This document shows positions 18,790 to 28,934 of a stretch of DNA of 64,000 bases, one piece after another. The translations under genes were made by a program, and so were the position numbers. The first letter of the stretch is position 1. Each line of letters starts with the position of its first letter. The notes under the pieces are model-generated. The model had not been told where the DNA came from, made no database searches, and worked only from the letters and a program-made list of their open reading frames with translations. Source of the stretch: Methanocaldococcus infernus ME (GTDB taxonomy: Archaea > AGJL01 > Methanococci > Methanococcales > Methanocaldococcaceae); assembly GCF_000092305.1 (NCBI RefSeq), contig NC_014122.1:310001-374000 (forward strand), in the 5' to 3' direction.

Positions 18790-20059
18790 CTTCTATATTA
18801 GCCCCTAAGCTCTTCATAACCTCAACAAAGTTAGGGAAAGAGATCTTAACAGACTCTTCTCCTCTAATTACTGTTTCTCCCTCAGCCTTTAAGCCAGCCG
18901 CTGTAAAGGCCATAACTAACCTATGGTCATGATATGTTTCTAACTCAGCTCCTTTTAGTTTCCTAACCCCTCTTATTATTAAGCCATCTCTCCTTTCTTC
19001 TATATCAGCTCCCATCTTTTTTAATTCAGTGTAGCAAGCTCTTAGTCTATCACATTCCTTATATCTAACATGCTCACCATTGTAAATAACTGTCTTTCCC
19101 TCAGCAAAGCATGCAAGGACAGCCAAGGTTGGGACAAGATCAGGGATGTCATTGACATCTATCTCTACTCCCTCTAAGTTATATTCCCCCTCTATCTCAA
19201 CCCTATCCTTCTTAACCTTTATATCAGCTCCCATCTCTTTTAGTATCTCTATTATTCTCTTATCTCCTTGCTTAGAATCTCTAAATAAATTTTCTATAAC
19301 TATGTTAGAGTTTATTAAAACTCCAGCAGCTATTATATAAGAGGAAGAGGAATAATCTCCCTCTACTGTGTAATCACAACATCTATATCTTTGATTTCCA
19401 TAGACTAAGTAGCCATTTTCAACCTCTTCCACTCTTACACCAAAGTGGCTTAAGACATCTATAGTTATGTCTAAGTAGGGCTTAGACTTTAGAGGAGAAG
19501 TTAAAATTATATTGGTGTCTTCCTCATTGAAAGGCAGGAGCATCATTAAAGAAGTGATGAATTGAGAGCTAACATCTCCCCTTATCTCTACCTTATTTCC
19601 TTTCATCTTACTACTTTCAACAATAATAGGAGCTAAGCCATTAAGCCTTGAGGAGTAAGCTTTAACATTAATTTGCCTCAATGCTAAGAGTAAAGGTTCC
19701 ATGGGCCTCTTTCTTATGGAAGAGTCTCCTGTTAAGATAGCATAGCCCTTAGGGATTAATGAAGATATTGATGTCAAAATTCTTAAAGTGGTTCCACTAT
19801 TTCCAACATCTATAACATCCTCCGGAGTCTCTATCTTCCCTCCTTCAACTTCCCAACACTTTTCACTTGTTTTTATCTTGGCTCCTAATAACCTACAACC
19901 TCTAACAGAGGCTAAACAATCTCTTCCATTGAGAGGATCCTTTATTAAGCTCTTCCCTTCAGCTAATGAGGCTGATATCACTGCTCTATGTGTATAAGAC
20001 TTAGAAGGTGGAGCCTTAACCTTCCCCTCTAAATGCTCAGTTTTTCTAACTATTAGCAT
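18782..20059 (-). CDS. aroA: 3-phosphoshikimate 1-carboxyvinyltransferase (EPSP synthase)
   Basis: Joins shikimate 3-phosphate and PEP in chorismate synthesis. Full length (425 residues) with the N-terminal PPSKSYTHRA motif, NSGTTLRIL (PEP/glyphosate-binding loop), and the C-terminal HDHRLVMAF-type motif as YHDHRLVMAF. Overlaps the upstream DUF364 gene by 7 nt. Together with the aldolase and pheA in this window it marks an aromatic-amino-acid neighbourhood. Confidence 0.96.
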   Translation of the reverse strand: MLIVRKTEHLEGKVKAPPSKSYTHRAVISASLAEGKSLIKDPLNGRDCLASVRGCRLLGAKIKTSEKCWEVEGGKIETPEDVIDVGNSGTTLRILTSISSLIPKGYAILTGDSSIRKRPMEPLLLALRQINVKAYSSRLNGLAPIIVESSKMKGNKVEIRGDVSSQFITSLMMLLPFNEEDTNIILTSPLKSKPYLDITIDVLSHFGVRVEEVENGYLVYGNQRYRCCDYTVEGDYSSSSYIIAAGVLINSNIVIENLFRDSKQGDKRIIEILKEMGADIKVKKDRVEIEGEYNLEGVEIDVNDIPDLVPTLAVLACFAEGKTVIYNGEHVRYKECDRLRACYTELKKMGADIEERRDGLIIRGVRKLKGAELETYHDHRLVMAFTAAGLKAEGETVIRGEESVKISFPNFVEVMKSLGANIEVR

Positions 20060-20754
20060 TTTATCACATACTTTCTTCCTAATCTAAAAATTCCATAATT
20101 TGAGCCAAGCTTTAAATACTTTATAGCTTCCTCAGGAACCTTTACTGAGGCTAAGTAATCAACATCTATCATGTTAGGTAAAAGTTGAGCTGTTGGACCA
20201 ACTAAAATAGTTTCTCCCTTAGCTCTGTCTAAGATCATGTCAATGGTGTCATTTATTAAGGTGGTTCCACTGATAATTAGGAGATCAAACTTAGGGATTA
20301 AGTTATATTCAAAGGCATCACTTACAACTTCATCATTTCTAAATTTTCTATCAAAAACTACACACTTCTCTTTTAACTTCTCATAGATAGGTTTTATATA
20401 TCCAATCATCCCAATATTTTTATATTGCTTAGCTATCTCTAAAATGTCTCTTTTAAAATCTTCCTCACTCACTTCAATATAGTACTGGCAAATAGCATTT
20501 ATAGTAGATATTCCCAAGGTTCTCTCAATGATGTTCAAGCTGTTACTCATCTCTATTAAGTCATCAAGATCTTTAAACTCTATTGGCTCTTTAATATGTT
20601 TAAGTTCCTCAACTAAAAGCATGGCTAAGCCTAAACTCCTTTTCCCATCTTTCTCCAATAAGGAGTAAGTATATGGATAACATAAAGAAATATCTAAAAT
20701 AGTAAAATCATCTGAAATCTTTTTAACTTCTTTAACTATCTTCTTTATTCTCAA
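20053..20754 (-). CDS. DUF364 protein (putative heavy-metal chelation family)
   Basis: 233 residues. The C-terminal Rossmann-like domain carries the DUF364 hallmark: a DLLIISGTTLINDTIDMILDR segment followed by ILVGPTAQLLPNM. Members are sometimes named heavy-metal chelation proteins, but the biochemical role is unsettled. Only three cysteines, so no strong metal-site argument here. It overlaps aroA and is probably cotranscribed with it. Confidence 0.7.
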   Translation of the reverse strand: MRIKKIVKEVKKISDDFTILDISLCYPYTYSLLEKDGKRSLGLAMLLVEELKHIKEPIEFKDLDDLIEMSNSLNIIERTLGISTINAICQYYIEVSEEDFKRDILEIAKQYKNIGMIGYIKPIYEKLKEKCVVFDRKFRNDEVVSDAFEYNLIPKFDLLIISGTTLINDTIDMILDRAKGETILVGPTAQLLPNMIDVDYLASVKVPEEAIKYLKLGSNYGIFRLGRKYVIKC

Positions 20755-20777
20755 GCTCTACACCCTAAATAAAATAG

Positions 20778-20851
20778 TGGGCCCAGCCGGATTCGAACCG
20801 GCGACCACCGCCTTGTGAGGGCGGCATCATAGCCAGCTAGACCATGGGCCC
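20778..20851 (-). tRNA. tRNA-Val (CAC)
   Basis: Complete cloverleaf on the minus strand. The acceptor stem GGGCCCA pairs with TGGGCCC, the anticodon stem CCGCC/GGCGG closes the loop CTCACAA giving anticodon CAC, the T-arm is GCCGG-TTCGAAT-CCGGC, and the discriminator base is A. CCA is not encoded. No intron is seen. The GC content is far above the surroundings, as expected for a hyperthermophile tRNA. Confidence 0.97.
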
Positions 20852-20870
20852 ACTTAAAGGGAGGGAGGGA

Positions 20871-21263
20871 ATGAACTCTAAGGTTATAGCTGAATATATA
20901 TTAAATAATGTAAAAGAGGATTATAAAGTTTATGAGTTTGGGATAGGGTTTAACTATGAAGTAGCCCTAATTTTAAATGAGTTTGTTGACTTGTGTGTTG
21001 TTGATATAAATGAGAGAGCTATATATAAAGCCAAATCCTTAGGGTTAAAGGGAATTGTAGATAATCTTTTTAGGCCAAGGTTTAGTTATGAAGATGCTAA
21101 CCTAATCTATACTATCAGGCCACCTTTAGAACTTGTATATAGTATAGTTAAGATAGCCAAGGATGTTAATGCTAAGCTAATTATAAGGCCTCTATCAAAT
21201 GAGTATATGGAAGGGTTTAAAATTAAAAATTATAAAGGAGAGTTCTTTTATCTTATGCCTTAA
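20871..21263 (+). CDS. UPF0146 family protein
   Basis: 130 residues with a short Rossmann-like pattern: [18 protein letters not shown], then [27 protein letters not shown], then [11 protein letters not shown]. This is the archaeal UPF0146 family, which resembles a trimmed SAM methyltransferase fold but has no proven activity. The start is set at ATG 20871, behind GGGAGGG; the longer frame would begin inside the tRNA-Val gene. Convergent with L39e, overlapping by 11 nt. Confidence 0.8.
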   Translation: MNSKVIAEYILNNVKEDYKVYEFGIGFNYEVALILNEFVDLCVVDINERAIYKAKSLGLKGIVDNLFRPRFSYEDANLIYTIRPPLELVYSIVKIAKDVNAKLIIRPLSNEYMEGFKIKNYKGEFFYLMP

Positions 21264-21408
21264 TCTTATGTCTTCTCCAGAATCTCATTTTTGGATGTGC
21301 TCTAACTCTCCCCTTTGTTTTCAAAATAACAAATAGTGGAACTCTCCTATTCTGCTTTAAAGCCTTTGCCAATCTTGTCTTTTTTCCTAATGTTTTTATA
21401 CTTCCCAA
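21253..21408 (-). CDS. rpl39e: 50S ribosomal protein L39e
   Basis: 51-residue, very basic ribosomal protein lining the exit tunnel. The translation reads [15 protein letters not shown], then [18 protein letters not shown], ending [11 protein letters not shown], which is the complete L39e. It starts with TTG at 21408 behind a GGTGAG ribosome binding site. The start overlaps the end of the PP-loop gene by 13 nt and its 3' end overlaps the convergent UPF0146 gene. Confidence 0.95.
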   Translation of the reverse strand: MGSIKTLGKKTRLAKALKQNRRVPLFVILKTKGRVRAHPKMRFWRRHKIKA

Positions 21409-21989
21409 TTTCTCACCCCTACCACTCTACTCTGTTTATGCTCAGGGAAGTATTTATTTGGGTCTTCCCCTATCATTTTCATATAACTTCTTATCTCAGC
21501 CTCATAGTCAGAAGTTATTTTAGTTCCACTCTTTATTTCCTCAATGATAAAGAATCTGTTTATTAAATCTTTTATTGTCTTATGTCCAAATCCTAAGAGA
21601 GGAGAGATATATTGAATATTTTTCCTCATCTCCAAGCTTTGGATCTCAGAGTATGTTAGCTTAGGAACCTTATCATCTCTCCTTATTCCATCAGCTAACA
21701 CTTTATACTTGTCAGCAAGTGTCTCAAGAACTTTCTTATGTATATAATTTATTCCTTCAGCAGGATAGCCATGTTTTAAAATAAGAGAAACCCCCTCTTC
21801 TAAGATACTTTTGTCAAGATATTCAACCCTATGCTCAAACCCCAATATCTTTGCTGTTTCTTCAGCAAGTTTATAACTATCTATAACTCCAAAATTTACA
21901 GTGATAAGTTTAACATCATAACCAAGTTTTTTTAAGATTAAGGCTGCTAAGCTACTGTCTTTCCCTCCACTGAAGAGGAGATAAACCAT
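21396..21989 (-). CDS. PP-loop (N-type) ATP pyrophosphatase domain protein
   Basis: 197 residues. The PP-loop signature SGGKDSS is at residues 7-13 ([16 protein letters not shown]). The fold adenylates substrates in tRNA modification, amide or thiolation chemistry. No zinc-finger or tRNA-binding domain is attached, so the substrate is unknown. Set in a translation-related run (L39e, PDCD5, S19e), which makes an RNA-modification role plausible. That is inference. Confidence 0.75.
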   Translation of the reverse strand: MVYLLFSGGKDSSLAALILKKLGYDVKLITVNFGVIDSYKLAEETAKILGFEHRVEYLDKSILEEGVSLILKHGYPAEGINYIHKKVLETLADKYKVLADGIRRDDKVPKLTYSEIQSLEMRKNIQYISPLLGFGHKTIKDLINRFFIIEEIKSGTKITSDYEAEIRSYMKMIGEDPNKYFPEHKQSRVVGVRNWEV

Positions 21990-21993
21990 AAAA

Positions 21994-22320
21994 TCACTTT
22001 CTTACTATCTTAATCTCCCTCTTCCTCTTAGCTGAAGCTATCTTCTCCAATAGAGCCTTAAATTCCTCATCAGTTAAGGGAATCTTTAACCTTCCAAGCT
22101 GAGCTAATTGGATAAGTTGAAGCTCTATAGCAGCAGCAAATTCAGGCCTTGCCATTCTTATTCTTTCTAACCTTTCCCTTGCCTCAGGGGTTAGGATTTT
22201 TTTAAGCAGGGCCTTTTTTTGTAGTTCCATCTCTAATAACTGTTCTTGCTTAGCCTGTTCTTCTTGTAACTTCTTCTGCAACTCTAAAAGTTTTCTTCTT
22301 TTAATTTCTTCAATATCCAT
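21994..22320 (-). CDS. DNA-binding protein of the PDCD5/TFAR19 family
   Basis: 108 residues. An N-terminal charged coiled-coil helix (RRKLLELQKKLQEEQAKQEQ) is followed by a compact helical bundle (LTPEARERLERIRMARPEFA and ELQLIQLAQLGRL). This is the archaeal homologue of human PDCD5, which binds DNA in vitro. Commonly located next to rps19e in archaea, as here. Confidence 0.92.
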   Translation of the reverse strand: MDIEEIKRRKLLELQKKLQEEQAKQEQLLEMELQKKALLKKILTPEARERLERIRMARPEFAAAIELQLIQLAQLGRLKIPLTDEEFKALLEKIASAKRKREIKIVRK

Positions 22321-22333
22321 ACTAAACCACTTT

Positions 22334-22780
22334 TTAATACTTAGCTAACTCTGGCATTTCATTTATTAGCTCATCTCTAACTTCCTTAGCTATGTTGTCT
22401 AAGAAACTTCTACCCTTTGGAGTTATAACCCTTCCCTCAGGAGTTCTTTTAACAAATCCTAACTTCTCCAACTCCTGAAGAGCTTTTCTTACAATGTTTC
22501 CACTACCCTTATAAAAGTGCTCTGGCTCATGTCCTCTATTCTTCCTTCCACCATAGGCTGTTCTTAACCTCTCAACTCCTACAGGGCCATAGATATAGAT
22601 CTTTCTTAAGATGGAAGCACATCTTATATACCACCAATCATCCTGCTCAGGCCTTCTCTCTCTGCTAACTCCTGTCTTCACAAAAGGAACCCACTCTGGA
22701 ACTCCAATATTTAGCTCTTTTAACCTCTCAGCCACTTTCTTAATTAATGGCTCTGGTGGAACATCATATACAGTAACCAT
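22334..22780 (-). CDS. rps19e: 30S ribosomal protein S19e
   Basis: 148-residue eukaryote-like small-subunit protein. Typical segments are [35 protein letters not shown] and the [12 protein letters not shown] loop. ATG 22780 is the likely start behind GGGGTG; the upstream GTG at 22786 is part of that region. It heads the run S19e-PDCD5-PP-loop-L39e on the minus strand. Confidence 0.96.
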   Translation of the reverse strand: MVTVYDVPPEPLIKKVAERLKELNIGVPEWVPFVKTGVSRERRPEQDDWWYIRCASILRKIYIYGPVGVERLRTAYGGRKNRGHEPEHFYKGSGNIVRKALQELEKLGFVKRTPEGRVITPKGRSFLDNIAKEVRDELINEMPELAKY

Positions 22781-22914
22781 AAACACCCCTCTTTATTTTT
22801 TGTGTTTTAAAATCTTAATACTAAAAAAATTTATTACCAAATTCTGTTATGTGGTATATATAACTTATTAATGAGTATAGTTAGATAAATGAATTTATAG
22901 TTTATAAAAAAATA

Positions 22915-22989
22915 TGGAGCCGGGGGTGGGATTTGAACCCACGTAAAGCGGATCTGCAGTCCGCTGCCTAGCCCCTAGACTACCCCGGC
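22915..22989 (-). tRNA. tRNA-Cys (GCA)
   Basis: Minus-strand cloverleaf. Acceptor GCCGGGG pairs with CCCCGGC, discriminator U73 (diagnostic for tRNA-Cys), anticodon stem GCGGA/TCCGC closing loop CTGCAGA gives anticodon GCA, T-arm GTGGG-TTCAAAT-CCCAC. CCA appears to be encoded (bases 22915-22917 on the minus strand). A TATA-like element lies upstream at 23024-23032. Confidence 0.97.
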
Positions 22990-23127
22990 TCCATAATGGC
23001 ACTCTAAAGATATATAGAAGGGATATATAAAGCTTTTGGTTAAGTTCATTCCAATTAATAAATAATAATGGTTATATAGAATAAATACAAAAATAAATTT
23101 TAAATTTTTTAATAGGGGGTGAAAGAT

Positions 23128-23316
23128 TTGGCTGTAACAATTGATTACTCAAAATGTAAAGGTCCAGACTGTGCTGAGTGTGTAAATAACTGTCCAATGG
23201 AAGTTTTTGAGATTGAAGGAGATAAGGTTGTTGTAGCCAACCCTGATGAATGTACCTACTGTGGAGTCTGTGAAGATGTCTGTCCAACTTCAGCAGTTAA
23301 GGTAGAGCCTGAATGA
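23128..23316 (+). CDS. 2[4Fe-4S] ferredoxin
   Basis: 62-residue low-potential electron carrier. Two cluster motifs are visible, CKGPDCAECVNNCP and CTYCGVCEDVCP. The first has the longer CxxxxC spacing often found in methanogen ferredoxins. The start is taken as TTG 23128, 5 nt behind GGGGGTGA; the GTG at 23119 is inside that ribosome binding site. The stop overlaps the start of the Mur-ligase-like gene (ATGA), so the two are translationally coupled. Confidence 0.9.
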   Translation: MAVTIDYSKCKGPDCAECVNNCPMEVFEIEGDKVVVANPDECTYCGVCEDVCPTSAVKVEPE

Positions 23317-24467
23317 AGTTAATAGTTGATGTCAACCATGGAGCTTTAGAGTTGGCTAAGCACTATTTATTTTTAGGCTATGATGTAGCAATTTATGACA
23401 TCTACAATAAATTAGAGAAGTCTAAAGAGCATAGGATAATATTTGAGAATTTAAAAGAAAAGTTTGGAGTTGAACTTATCAATAACCCAGAATTTTCTTC
23501 TTTTGATGAAGTTATAGCCCCTATTCATTGTCCCCTTACTATCTCTTTTACCTCTTTTCATGATGCAGTCTCTTTTATCATCAAAAAAAGATTTAAAGAT
23601 AAGAGTAAGAGAATTATTTGTATTACAGGAGTTAAGGGAAAGACAACCACTACTGAAATCTTATACTCTCTTTTAAAGGATGACTATGAGATAGCTTTAC
23701 ACAACTCAAATAGAGGCTCTATAGCTCCTCCAGCTATTTTAGATTTATTAGAGAGGGAAGAAAAAGATCTTTATATTTTTGAATGCTCTCTTGGTTTAGT
23801 TGAGAGTAAATATGGAGCTATAACAAACATCTTAGAGAACTATCCTATAGCCAAGGGAAAGAGGAGAGCAATAGTTAAATTTTTAACAACTAAGAACTGT
23901 GAAACTTGCTATGTTAATAAAGAAGATTTAGTTAAATACAATATTAAGGTTAAGGAGAACTTTAAAGTTTTAGACACTGAAGTCAAGATATTAAAAAAGT
24001 ATCCTCTAAGATTTTTATATATGAATGAGGAGATTGAGCTAAATGAGAGTTGCTTAGGGCTTCACTATATTAAAAATTCTATCTTTGCCTTGGAAATTGC
24101 TAAGAACTATATGGATATAAAAGATGCTATAAAAAAGCTAAAAAATATTAAAATAAAAAATAGAATGGAAGTTAAGGGAAAGGTGGTTAGAAATATAAAC
24201 CCTGGGTTAGATGTGAAGGCTATTGAATACTCAATAAGAGACTATCTCTCTATCTTTGATGGGCCAATATACATAGGAGGGAACTTTGGAGTAACATGTG
24301 AAGAGATTGATATAAAAAAGCTTTCAGAGGTTTTGAAGAAATTTAAAGCTAAATATGTCTTTGTTGGAGAGATTGGAAAAGAGCTTTTAAAATATATAGA
24401 TGGAGAATATTTAGAAGAGATAGATGAGGTTGAAGAAGGGTTAATTATTATTAGACACTCTCTATAA
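23313..24467 (+). CDS. Mur ligase family protein, possible coenzyme F430 synthetase
   Basis: 384 residues with the Mur-ligase ATP-binding loop GVKGKTTTTE (about 109-118) and later Mur-like segments (YIFECSLGLVESKYGAITNI, KNRMEVKGK and a C-terminal Rossmann domain). In methanogens this family includes CfbE, which closes the final ring of the nickel porphinoid F430, and enzymes of pseudomurein synthesis. Its pairing with a ferredoxin fits F430 synthesis, whose reductive cyclisation needs low-potential electrons. The specific substrate cannot be settled by reading. Confidence 0.65.
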   Translation: MKLIVDVNHGALELAKHYLFLGYDVAIYDIYNKLEKSKEHRIIFENLKEKFGVELINNPEFSSFDEVIAPIHCPLTISFTSFHDAVSFIIKKRFKDKSKRIICITGVKGKTTTTEILYSLLKDDYEIALHNSNRGSIAPPAILDLLEREEKDLYIFECSLGLVESKYGAITNILENYPIAKGKRRAIVKFLTTKNCETCYVNKEDLVKYNIKVKENFKVLDTEVKILKKYPLRFLYMNEEIELNESCLGLHYIKNSIFALEIAKNYMDIKDAIKKLKNIKIKNRMEVKGKVVRNINPGLDVKAIEYSIRDYLSIFDGPIYIGGNFGVTCEEIDIKKLSEVLKKFKAKYVFVGEIGKELLKYIDGEYLEEIDEVEEGLIIIRHSL

Positions 24468-26346
24468 AAATATCTCTATTCTCCTTCATAGCCTTTAGAA
24501 GCTCTTTCCCTACCTTTGTCTTTTTGTTTATTCTAACTGTCCCATCTCCCCTTACAGTAACTGTTGCTATTGGCTTACCATCAATATATATCTTTATATT
24601 TTCTCCAGCAAGCTCTTCTCCAACATCTACTATAACATGTCTATCAGTTTCATACAACTTAGTGATTTCAAGCTCATTTATATATTCATATTTATCTAAT
24701 ATTTTTTCCTCTTCATCCTTCTCTCTAACTGAAATCTTCAATCCTAACATGTCCTCTAACTTACTGATCTCCTTTCCTCCTTTCCCAATAATTGAGCCTA
24801 TATACTTCTCTGGAACATATAAGTCTATTTTATCTTCTCCAGTAACCCTAACCTCTGGCTTAGCCTTTCTTGGAAGGAGCTTTCTTAAAATTTCTTCTAT
24901 CTTCTCCTCAGCATAGCTATAAATTGGCTTTCTCCCACTCTCTCCCTTAACAGGCATGACTACAACTTGCTCTCCATAGGTGTAAATTTCATACTCAACC
25001 TTTCCAGTCTCAAAGTCTTTAACCTCTATAACAGGTCTTGCTAAGTCTTCTTCAGTCATACCATAAGGAACCTTAACTGTAAAGTCAAGCTCATAAACCT
25101 TCTCTATCTTCCCATCTTTTATAAAAATTACAGTATCAACCACTTGAGGAATAACCCCTAACTCAACCCTGCCAATTAGCCTTTGAATAGCATCTATTGG
25201 CTTACTTGCATGAACAACTCCAACCATTCCTACTCCAGCCATCCTCATGTCTGCAAAGATTTCAAAGTCTCTTGTCTTTCTAACCTCATCATAGATAGTA
25301 TAGTCAGGCCTTACCAAAAGAAGGATGTCACAAGTTTTTTCCATATCTCCTTCAAGGGGAGCATATTGAGTTATCTCCTTTGAAACCTGTAAATCCCTTG
25401 GACTCTCCATAGTCTTAACAATCTTACCCATATCTTTATAGAACTCAGCTAAGGCTGTAACAAATGTACTTTTCCCACTCCCTGGTGGTCCAGCTACAAA
25501 GATTCCCTCAGCTCTCTCCTTCAATCTTTCTAAGAGTTTATCAGATAACTTATAGTCATCAAGGGAAACCTTAGCTATAGGTCTAACAGCTGTTACTTCT
25601 AAAGCCTCTGAAAATGGAGGTCTTGCTATTGAAATCCTTAAATTACCAAGCTGTATAACTGTAGCCCCTTTCCTTTGAATTTCAAAAAGTCCATTGTGGG
25701 TTTCAGCATACTTTATAATGTTGTCAATAATTTCCTCCATCTCCTCCTTGGTTAGCTCTTTATCTCCAATTGGAACCAACTTAATAGACCCTGGCTTCCC
25801 CTTCTTAGCATAAGGTAAGCAATTCTCTTTTAAATGGACAGACATGGTTTCTTCATCAAAGAACTTCTCTAAGATTAGATCAATGTCTTCCTCAACACTC
25901 TCTAAGTAGTAACTCTCTATCCCCTGAGCCTTGGCTAAGTTATACTGTATCCAGTCACTTGTTAGTAAAACTGAACCTGTTTCCTTAGCCACCTTTCTAA
26001 TCATTGCATCTATCTCTCCACTTCTTGCTAAGGTTATCTCTTCCAAGCTTGGCCTCTCTCCATAGTAGATAACCTCAATATTCTTCTCCTTAGCTTTCTC
26101 TACCAACTTCCTAAGCTCTTCTATTCCCTTAAATCCTACCTCTCTCCCTCTATTTGCCTGATACTCAAGTTCAGAAACTACAGCTTCAGGAATAATGATA
26201 GTTGAGTTATCTAACTTCCCCTTATCTATAAGCTCAGTTATTCTTCCATCTATCACTACACAAGTGTCAGCACAAACTTTTTTTCCTTGTAAATTCAGCT
26301 CTTCAACTTTTTTACTCTCTAATTTTTTCCTTTCCTCTAAGTTCAT
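24451..26346 (-). CDS. PIN domain - secretion-type ATPase - KH domain protein
   Basis: 631-residue archaeal fusion. An N-terminal PIN-like nuclease domain (about 15-150: [12 protein letters not shown], and acidic residues near SGEIDAMI and LLTSDW) is followed by a VirB11/PilT-like ATPase (P-loop GPPGSGKST, Walker B region, [12 protein letters not shown]). A KH RNA-binding domain ends the core ([13 protein letters not shown]). This combination suggests an RNA-handling ATPase rather than a pilus motor. Start ATG 26346 follows GGTGA. Overlaps the convergent Mur-ligase gene by 17 nt. Confidence 0.88.
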   Translation of the reverse strand: MNLEERKKLESKKVEELNLQGKKVCADTCVVIDGRITELIDKGKLDNSTIIIPEAVVSELEYQANRGREVGFKGIEELRKLVEKAKEKNIEVIYYGERPSLEEITLARSGEIDAMIRKVAKETGSVLLTSDWIQYNLAKAQGIESYYLESVEEDIDLILEKFFDEETMSVHLKENCLPYAKKGKPGSIKLVPIGDKELTKEEMEEIIDNIIKYAETHNGLFEIQRKGATVIQLGNLRISIARPPFSEALEVTAVRPIAKVSLDDYKLSDKLLERLKERAEGIFVAGPPGSGKSTFVTALAEFYKDMGKIVKTMESPRDLQVSKEITQYAPLEGDMEKTCDILLLVRPDYTIYDEVRKTRDFEIFADMRMAGVGMVGVVHASKPIDAIQRLIGRVELGVIPQVVDTVIFIKDGKIEKVYELDFTVKVPYGMTEEDLARPVIEVKDFETGKVEYEIYTYGEQVVVMPVKGESGRKPIYSYAEEKIEEILRKLLPRKAKPEVRVTGEDKIDLYVPEKYIGSIIGKGGKEISKLEDMLGLKISVREKDEEEKILDKYEYINELEITKLYETDRHVIVDVGEELAGENIKIYIDGKPIATVTVRGDGTVRINKKTKVGKELLKAMKENRDIFIESV

Positions 26347-26415
26347 AATTTCACCAAATGATAATAAAAATTTCAATTATATATTATCAATATAAAAAAA
26401 GATGAAAAAATAATT

Positions 26416-26793
26416 TTATTTCTTCTCAGCCCTCACCAAAAGAAGAACTCCTAAGAGGTCATCTTTCTTTATCTCTCCATCTAAGGCTGAGGCAAATGTT
26501 GCAAAGTCTGCCTCTCTTTCAGTGTCTATAGGCATTGGAATACTTTCTCCAATAGCTATAACTGAGCCTAACTTATGTCTTGCATAGGGACAGATCATAA
26601 CAATATAGTAAGGAGGAATCTTAATTTTCCTGATCTTTATAGGTTTTATGTCTCCAGCTTTTACAGAAACATTTTTATCAGCAATGATTGGCTCAGTTTT
26701 AACCTCTCCTAAGATTTTTAAGTCATATCTTAAAGTGTCTTCATGTAACCCTTCTTCAATCTTCCCAATTCTTGTTATTATCCTAAAAACCAT
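26416..26793 (-). CDS. DUF22 domain protein
   Basis: 125 residues. A methanogen-conserved DUF22-type protein: VFRIITRIGKIEEG at the N-terminus, a beta-rich core ending IGESIPMPIDTEREADFATFA, and a short tail. No catalytic motif is seen. It begins 3 nt after the atpD stop, so it is cotranscribed with A-type ATP synthase subunit D. Any link to the ATPase is positional only. Confidence 0.7.
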   Translation of the reverse strand: MVFRIITRIGKIEEGLHEDTLRYDLKILGEVKTEPIIADKNVSVKAGDIKPIKIRKIKIPPYYIVMICPYARHKLGSVIAIGESIPMPIDTEREADFATFASALDGEIKKDDLLGVLLLVRAEKK

Positions 26794-26796
26794 ATA

Positions 26797-27441
26797 TTAA
26801 CACCTTTCTTCCTCTCTTCTTTCAATTCTTGCCTTAATTAACTTCAATCTGAAGAAATTCTCCCTCTCCATCTCATCCAATCTCATAGATATATATTTCT
26901 TCAGAGCCTTTAACCTTGGGATTATAATATGTTCTAAGGCATTAACTCTTCTTTTAGTTTTTATGATCTCTTCAGCTAACAACTTAATAGAGGTTTCTAT
27001 CTCAGCCAATTCAGTTATTAACTCTAAAGCTTCTTCAAATTTCTTAGCAGCTTCATCTAACTTAGCAGAGGTTCCATAAGGAGAGTAGCCTCTCTCTCCA
27101 AACTTTCTTTTAACATTGTAAATTTCAAATGTAGGAACAGTGACACCCATAATATTCTTAGTGTCCATATCAACACTTAACTTTTCATTCTCAGCAGCTA
27201 ATGAGGCTTCATAAACCTCAAGAACTCCCATAGCCATCTCAGCCATGATTAAGTCTTTATAAGCCTCTTCTAATTTTTTCTCAACCCTCTCTCTTAAGTC
27301 AGAAGCCTGCTCTATAATTTGAAAAAACTCCATAATTATGGCATCTCTCTTTTGTTTTAATAACTTATGTCCCTTTTCAGCTAACTTAATTTTATTTTTT
27401 AATTTTAATAGCTCCATCCTTGTAGGGTTAACCCTCTGCAT
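26797..27441 (-). CDS. atpD: A-type ATP synthase subunit D (central stalk)
   Basis: 214-residue antiparallel coiled-coil stalk subunit of the archaeal ATP synthase. Typical motifs: [31 protein letters not shown] at the N-terminus and [14 protein letters not shown] near the C-terminus. Start ATG 27441 lies behind GGAGG, so the upstream TTG is rejected. It is separated here from the main ATP synthase operon, none of whose other subunits appear in the window. Confidence 0.95.
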   Translation of the reverse strand: MQRVNPTRMELLKLKNKIKLAEKGHKLLKQKRDAIIMEFFQIIEQASDLRERVEKKLEEAYKDLIMAEMAMGVLEVYEASLAAENEKLSVDMDTKNIMGVTVPTFEIYNVKRKFGERGYSPYGTSAKLDEAAKKFEEALELITELAEIETSIKLLAEEIIKTKRRVNALEHIIIPRLKALKKYISMRLDEMERENFFRLKLIKARIERREEERC

Positions 27442-27560
27442 GATTTCCCTCCACAAGATTTTTAAAGATACATTTATAAAAGAAACATTTTATAATTATT
27501 TTGGGTCAAGTTATATAATTACTTTTTTAAACACTTTCAAATTGTGAAAGGGTGAAAGCT

Positions 27561-27983
27561 GTGTATATCATAAATCAGTCAAACAAGAGGTTAGGGGTTT
27601 TCTATGAAGATAACTATTTTGTCTATGATATGAAAGGAAAAGAGGGGGAGGATAAGATCAGAATGAACTTTGAATCATCAGCCCTACTAAAAATTTTATT
27701 AGACAAGGGAATTTTAGAAGCTGAGAAGATAAATATGGACTTTAAAAAGTATGGAGTTAAGAGAGATAAGATAGTGGATATAGGAACAGTATTTGGAGCT
27801 GATGGGAGAATCTCTATAGGTGTTTTACCAGCTGATGAGAATAGAGTGGCCTGTGTCTTGGTTGGATTCCACAAGGAAGATAAAGATATCTCTATAGTCC
27901 TTAGACCTAAAAAAGCTGCAGTCTTTTCAACTCTAATTTTAAAGTATCTCTTAGACAATATAGAGAAGGAAGTAAAAAAGTGA
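27561..27983 (+). CDS. Methanogen protein of unknown function
   Basis: About 140 residues, not recognised. An N-terminal beta-hairpin region (VYIINQSNKRLGVFYEDNYFVYD) precedes a helical segment and a mixed region ending in SIVLRPKKAAVFSTLILKYLLDNIEK. No cysteines outside VACVLV, and no transmembrane segment. Either GTG 27552 or GTG 27561 could start it; 27561 gives correct spacing to GGTGA (27551-27555). It is 6 nt from the methanopterin gene behind it, so it may be linked to that pathway. Confidence 0.6.
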   Translation: MYIINQSNKRLGVFYEDNYFVYDMKGKEGEDKIRMNFESSALLKILLDKGILEAEKINMDFKKYGVKRDKIVDIGTVFGADGRISIGVLPADENRVACVLVGFHKEDKDISIVLRPKKAAVFSTLILKYLLDNIEKEVKK

Positions 27984-27989
27984 TTTCCT

Positions 27990-28934
27990 ATGAAAATTAT
28001 TTCTCCTTCAAGGATACACATGGGATTAATAGATTTAAATGGCTCTATTGGGAGGGTTGATGGAGGGGTAGGCTTAGCCTTAGAAAAGCCAAGTCTTGAA
28101 ATTGAAGGGAAAGAGGATGAAGATATTGTTATAGAGTGTGACAATGAAAATATAAAGAGAAGAGCTTATAAAGTAGCTTCAACAATTCTTAACCACATTG
28201 GAGAGAGAGGGGTTTATTTAAAAATTAATTCTTATTTCCCTCAACACTCTGGCTTAGGTAGTGGAACACAGATAGCTCTATCAGTTGGAGCCTTAATAGC
28301 TAAAATCTATGGTAGAGAGTTAGACCCTTATGAGATAGCTAAGCTTACTGGAAGAGGAGGAACATCAGGAATAGGAATAGGAGCCTTTAAATATGGTGGC
28401 TTTTTAATAGATGGAGGGCACAGCTTTAAAGAGAAAGGCTCATTTAAGCCAAGCTCAGCATCTCTTGGAGTAAAGCCAGCTCCAATAATTTTTAGACATG
28501 ACTTTCCTTGGGATCTAATATTGATAATTCCTGAAGGGAAGCATGTACATGGACAAAAAGAAGTTGATATCTTTAAAAAATACTGTCCTATTCCATTGGA
28601 AGAGGTTAGAGAACTTTGTCACCTAATCCTAATGAAGCTCATGCCTTCAATTGTTGAGAAAAACTTTGAAGACTTTGGAGAGGTTATAAATAGAATGCAA
28701 TTTTTAGGATTTAAGAGGGTTGAGCTTGAGCTACAAAGTGAAGTTGTTAAAGATTTAATAATTAATTTGCAATCTGTAGCCTACTCTGGATTATCAAGTT
28801 TTGGACCAACAGTTTATGCCTTTGGTGATAAGAAGGAGATAGTTTCAATAGCTAAGGAAATTCTTGATAAGTTCCAGATCTCTGGGAAAATTATTGAAAC
28901 AAGGGCAAATAATGAGGGATATAAAATATGCTGA
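27990..28934 (+). CDS. Beta-ribofuranosylaminobenzene 5'-phosphate synthase (methanopterin biosynthesis)
   Basis: Condenses PRPP with 4-hydroxybenzoate (or p-aminobenzoate) in the first committed step of the methanopterin arm. 314 residues with a GHMP-kinase-like fold: SPSRIHMGLIDLNG at the N-terminus and the glycine-rich loop PQHSGLGSGTQIALSVG. The motif GRGGTSGIGIGAFKYGGFLIDGGH is characteristic of beta-RFAP synthase. The last bases overlap the TPR gene. Confidence 0.9.
   Translation: MKIISPSRIHMGLIDLNGSIGRVDGGVGLALEKPSLEIEGKEDEDIVIECDNENIKRRAYKVASTILNHIGERGVYLKINSYFPQHSGLGSGTQIALSVGALIAKIYGRELDPYEIAKLTGRGGTSGIGIGAFKYGGFLIDGGHSFKEKGSFKPSSASLGVKPAPIIFRHDFPWDLILIIPEGKHVHGQKEVDIFKKYCPIPLEEVRELCHLILMKLMPSIVEKNFEDFGEVINRMQFLGFKRVELELQSEVVKDLIINLQSVAYSGLSSFGPTVYAFGDKKEIVSIAKEILDKFQISGKIIETRANNEGYKIC

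Noticed and set aside
20844-20870. Longer UPF0146 start inside tRNA-Val
   Set aside because: It would overlap the tRNA gene; ATG 20871 has its own GGGAGGG site.
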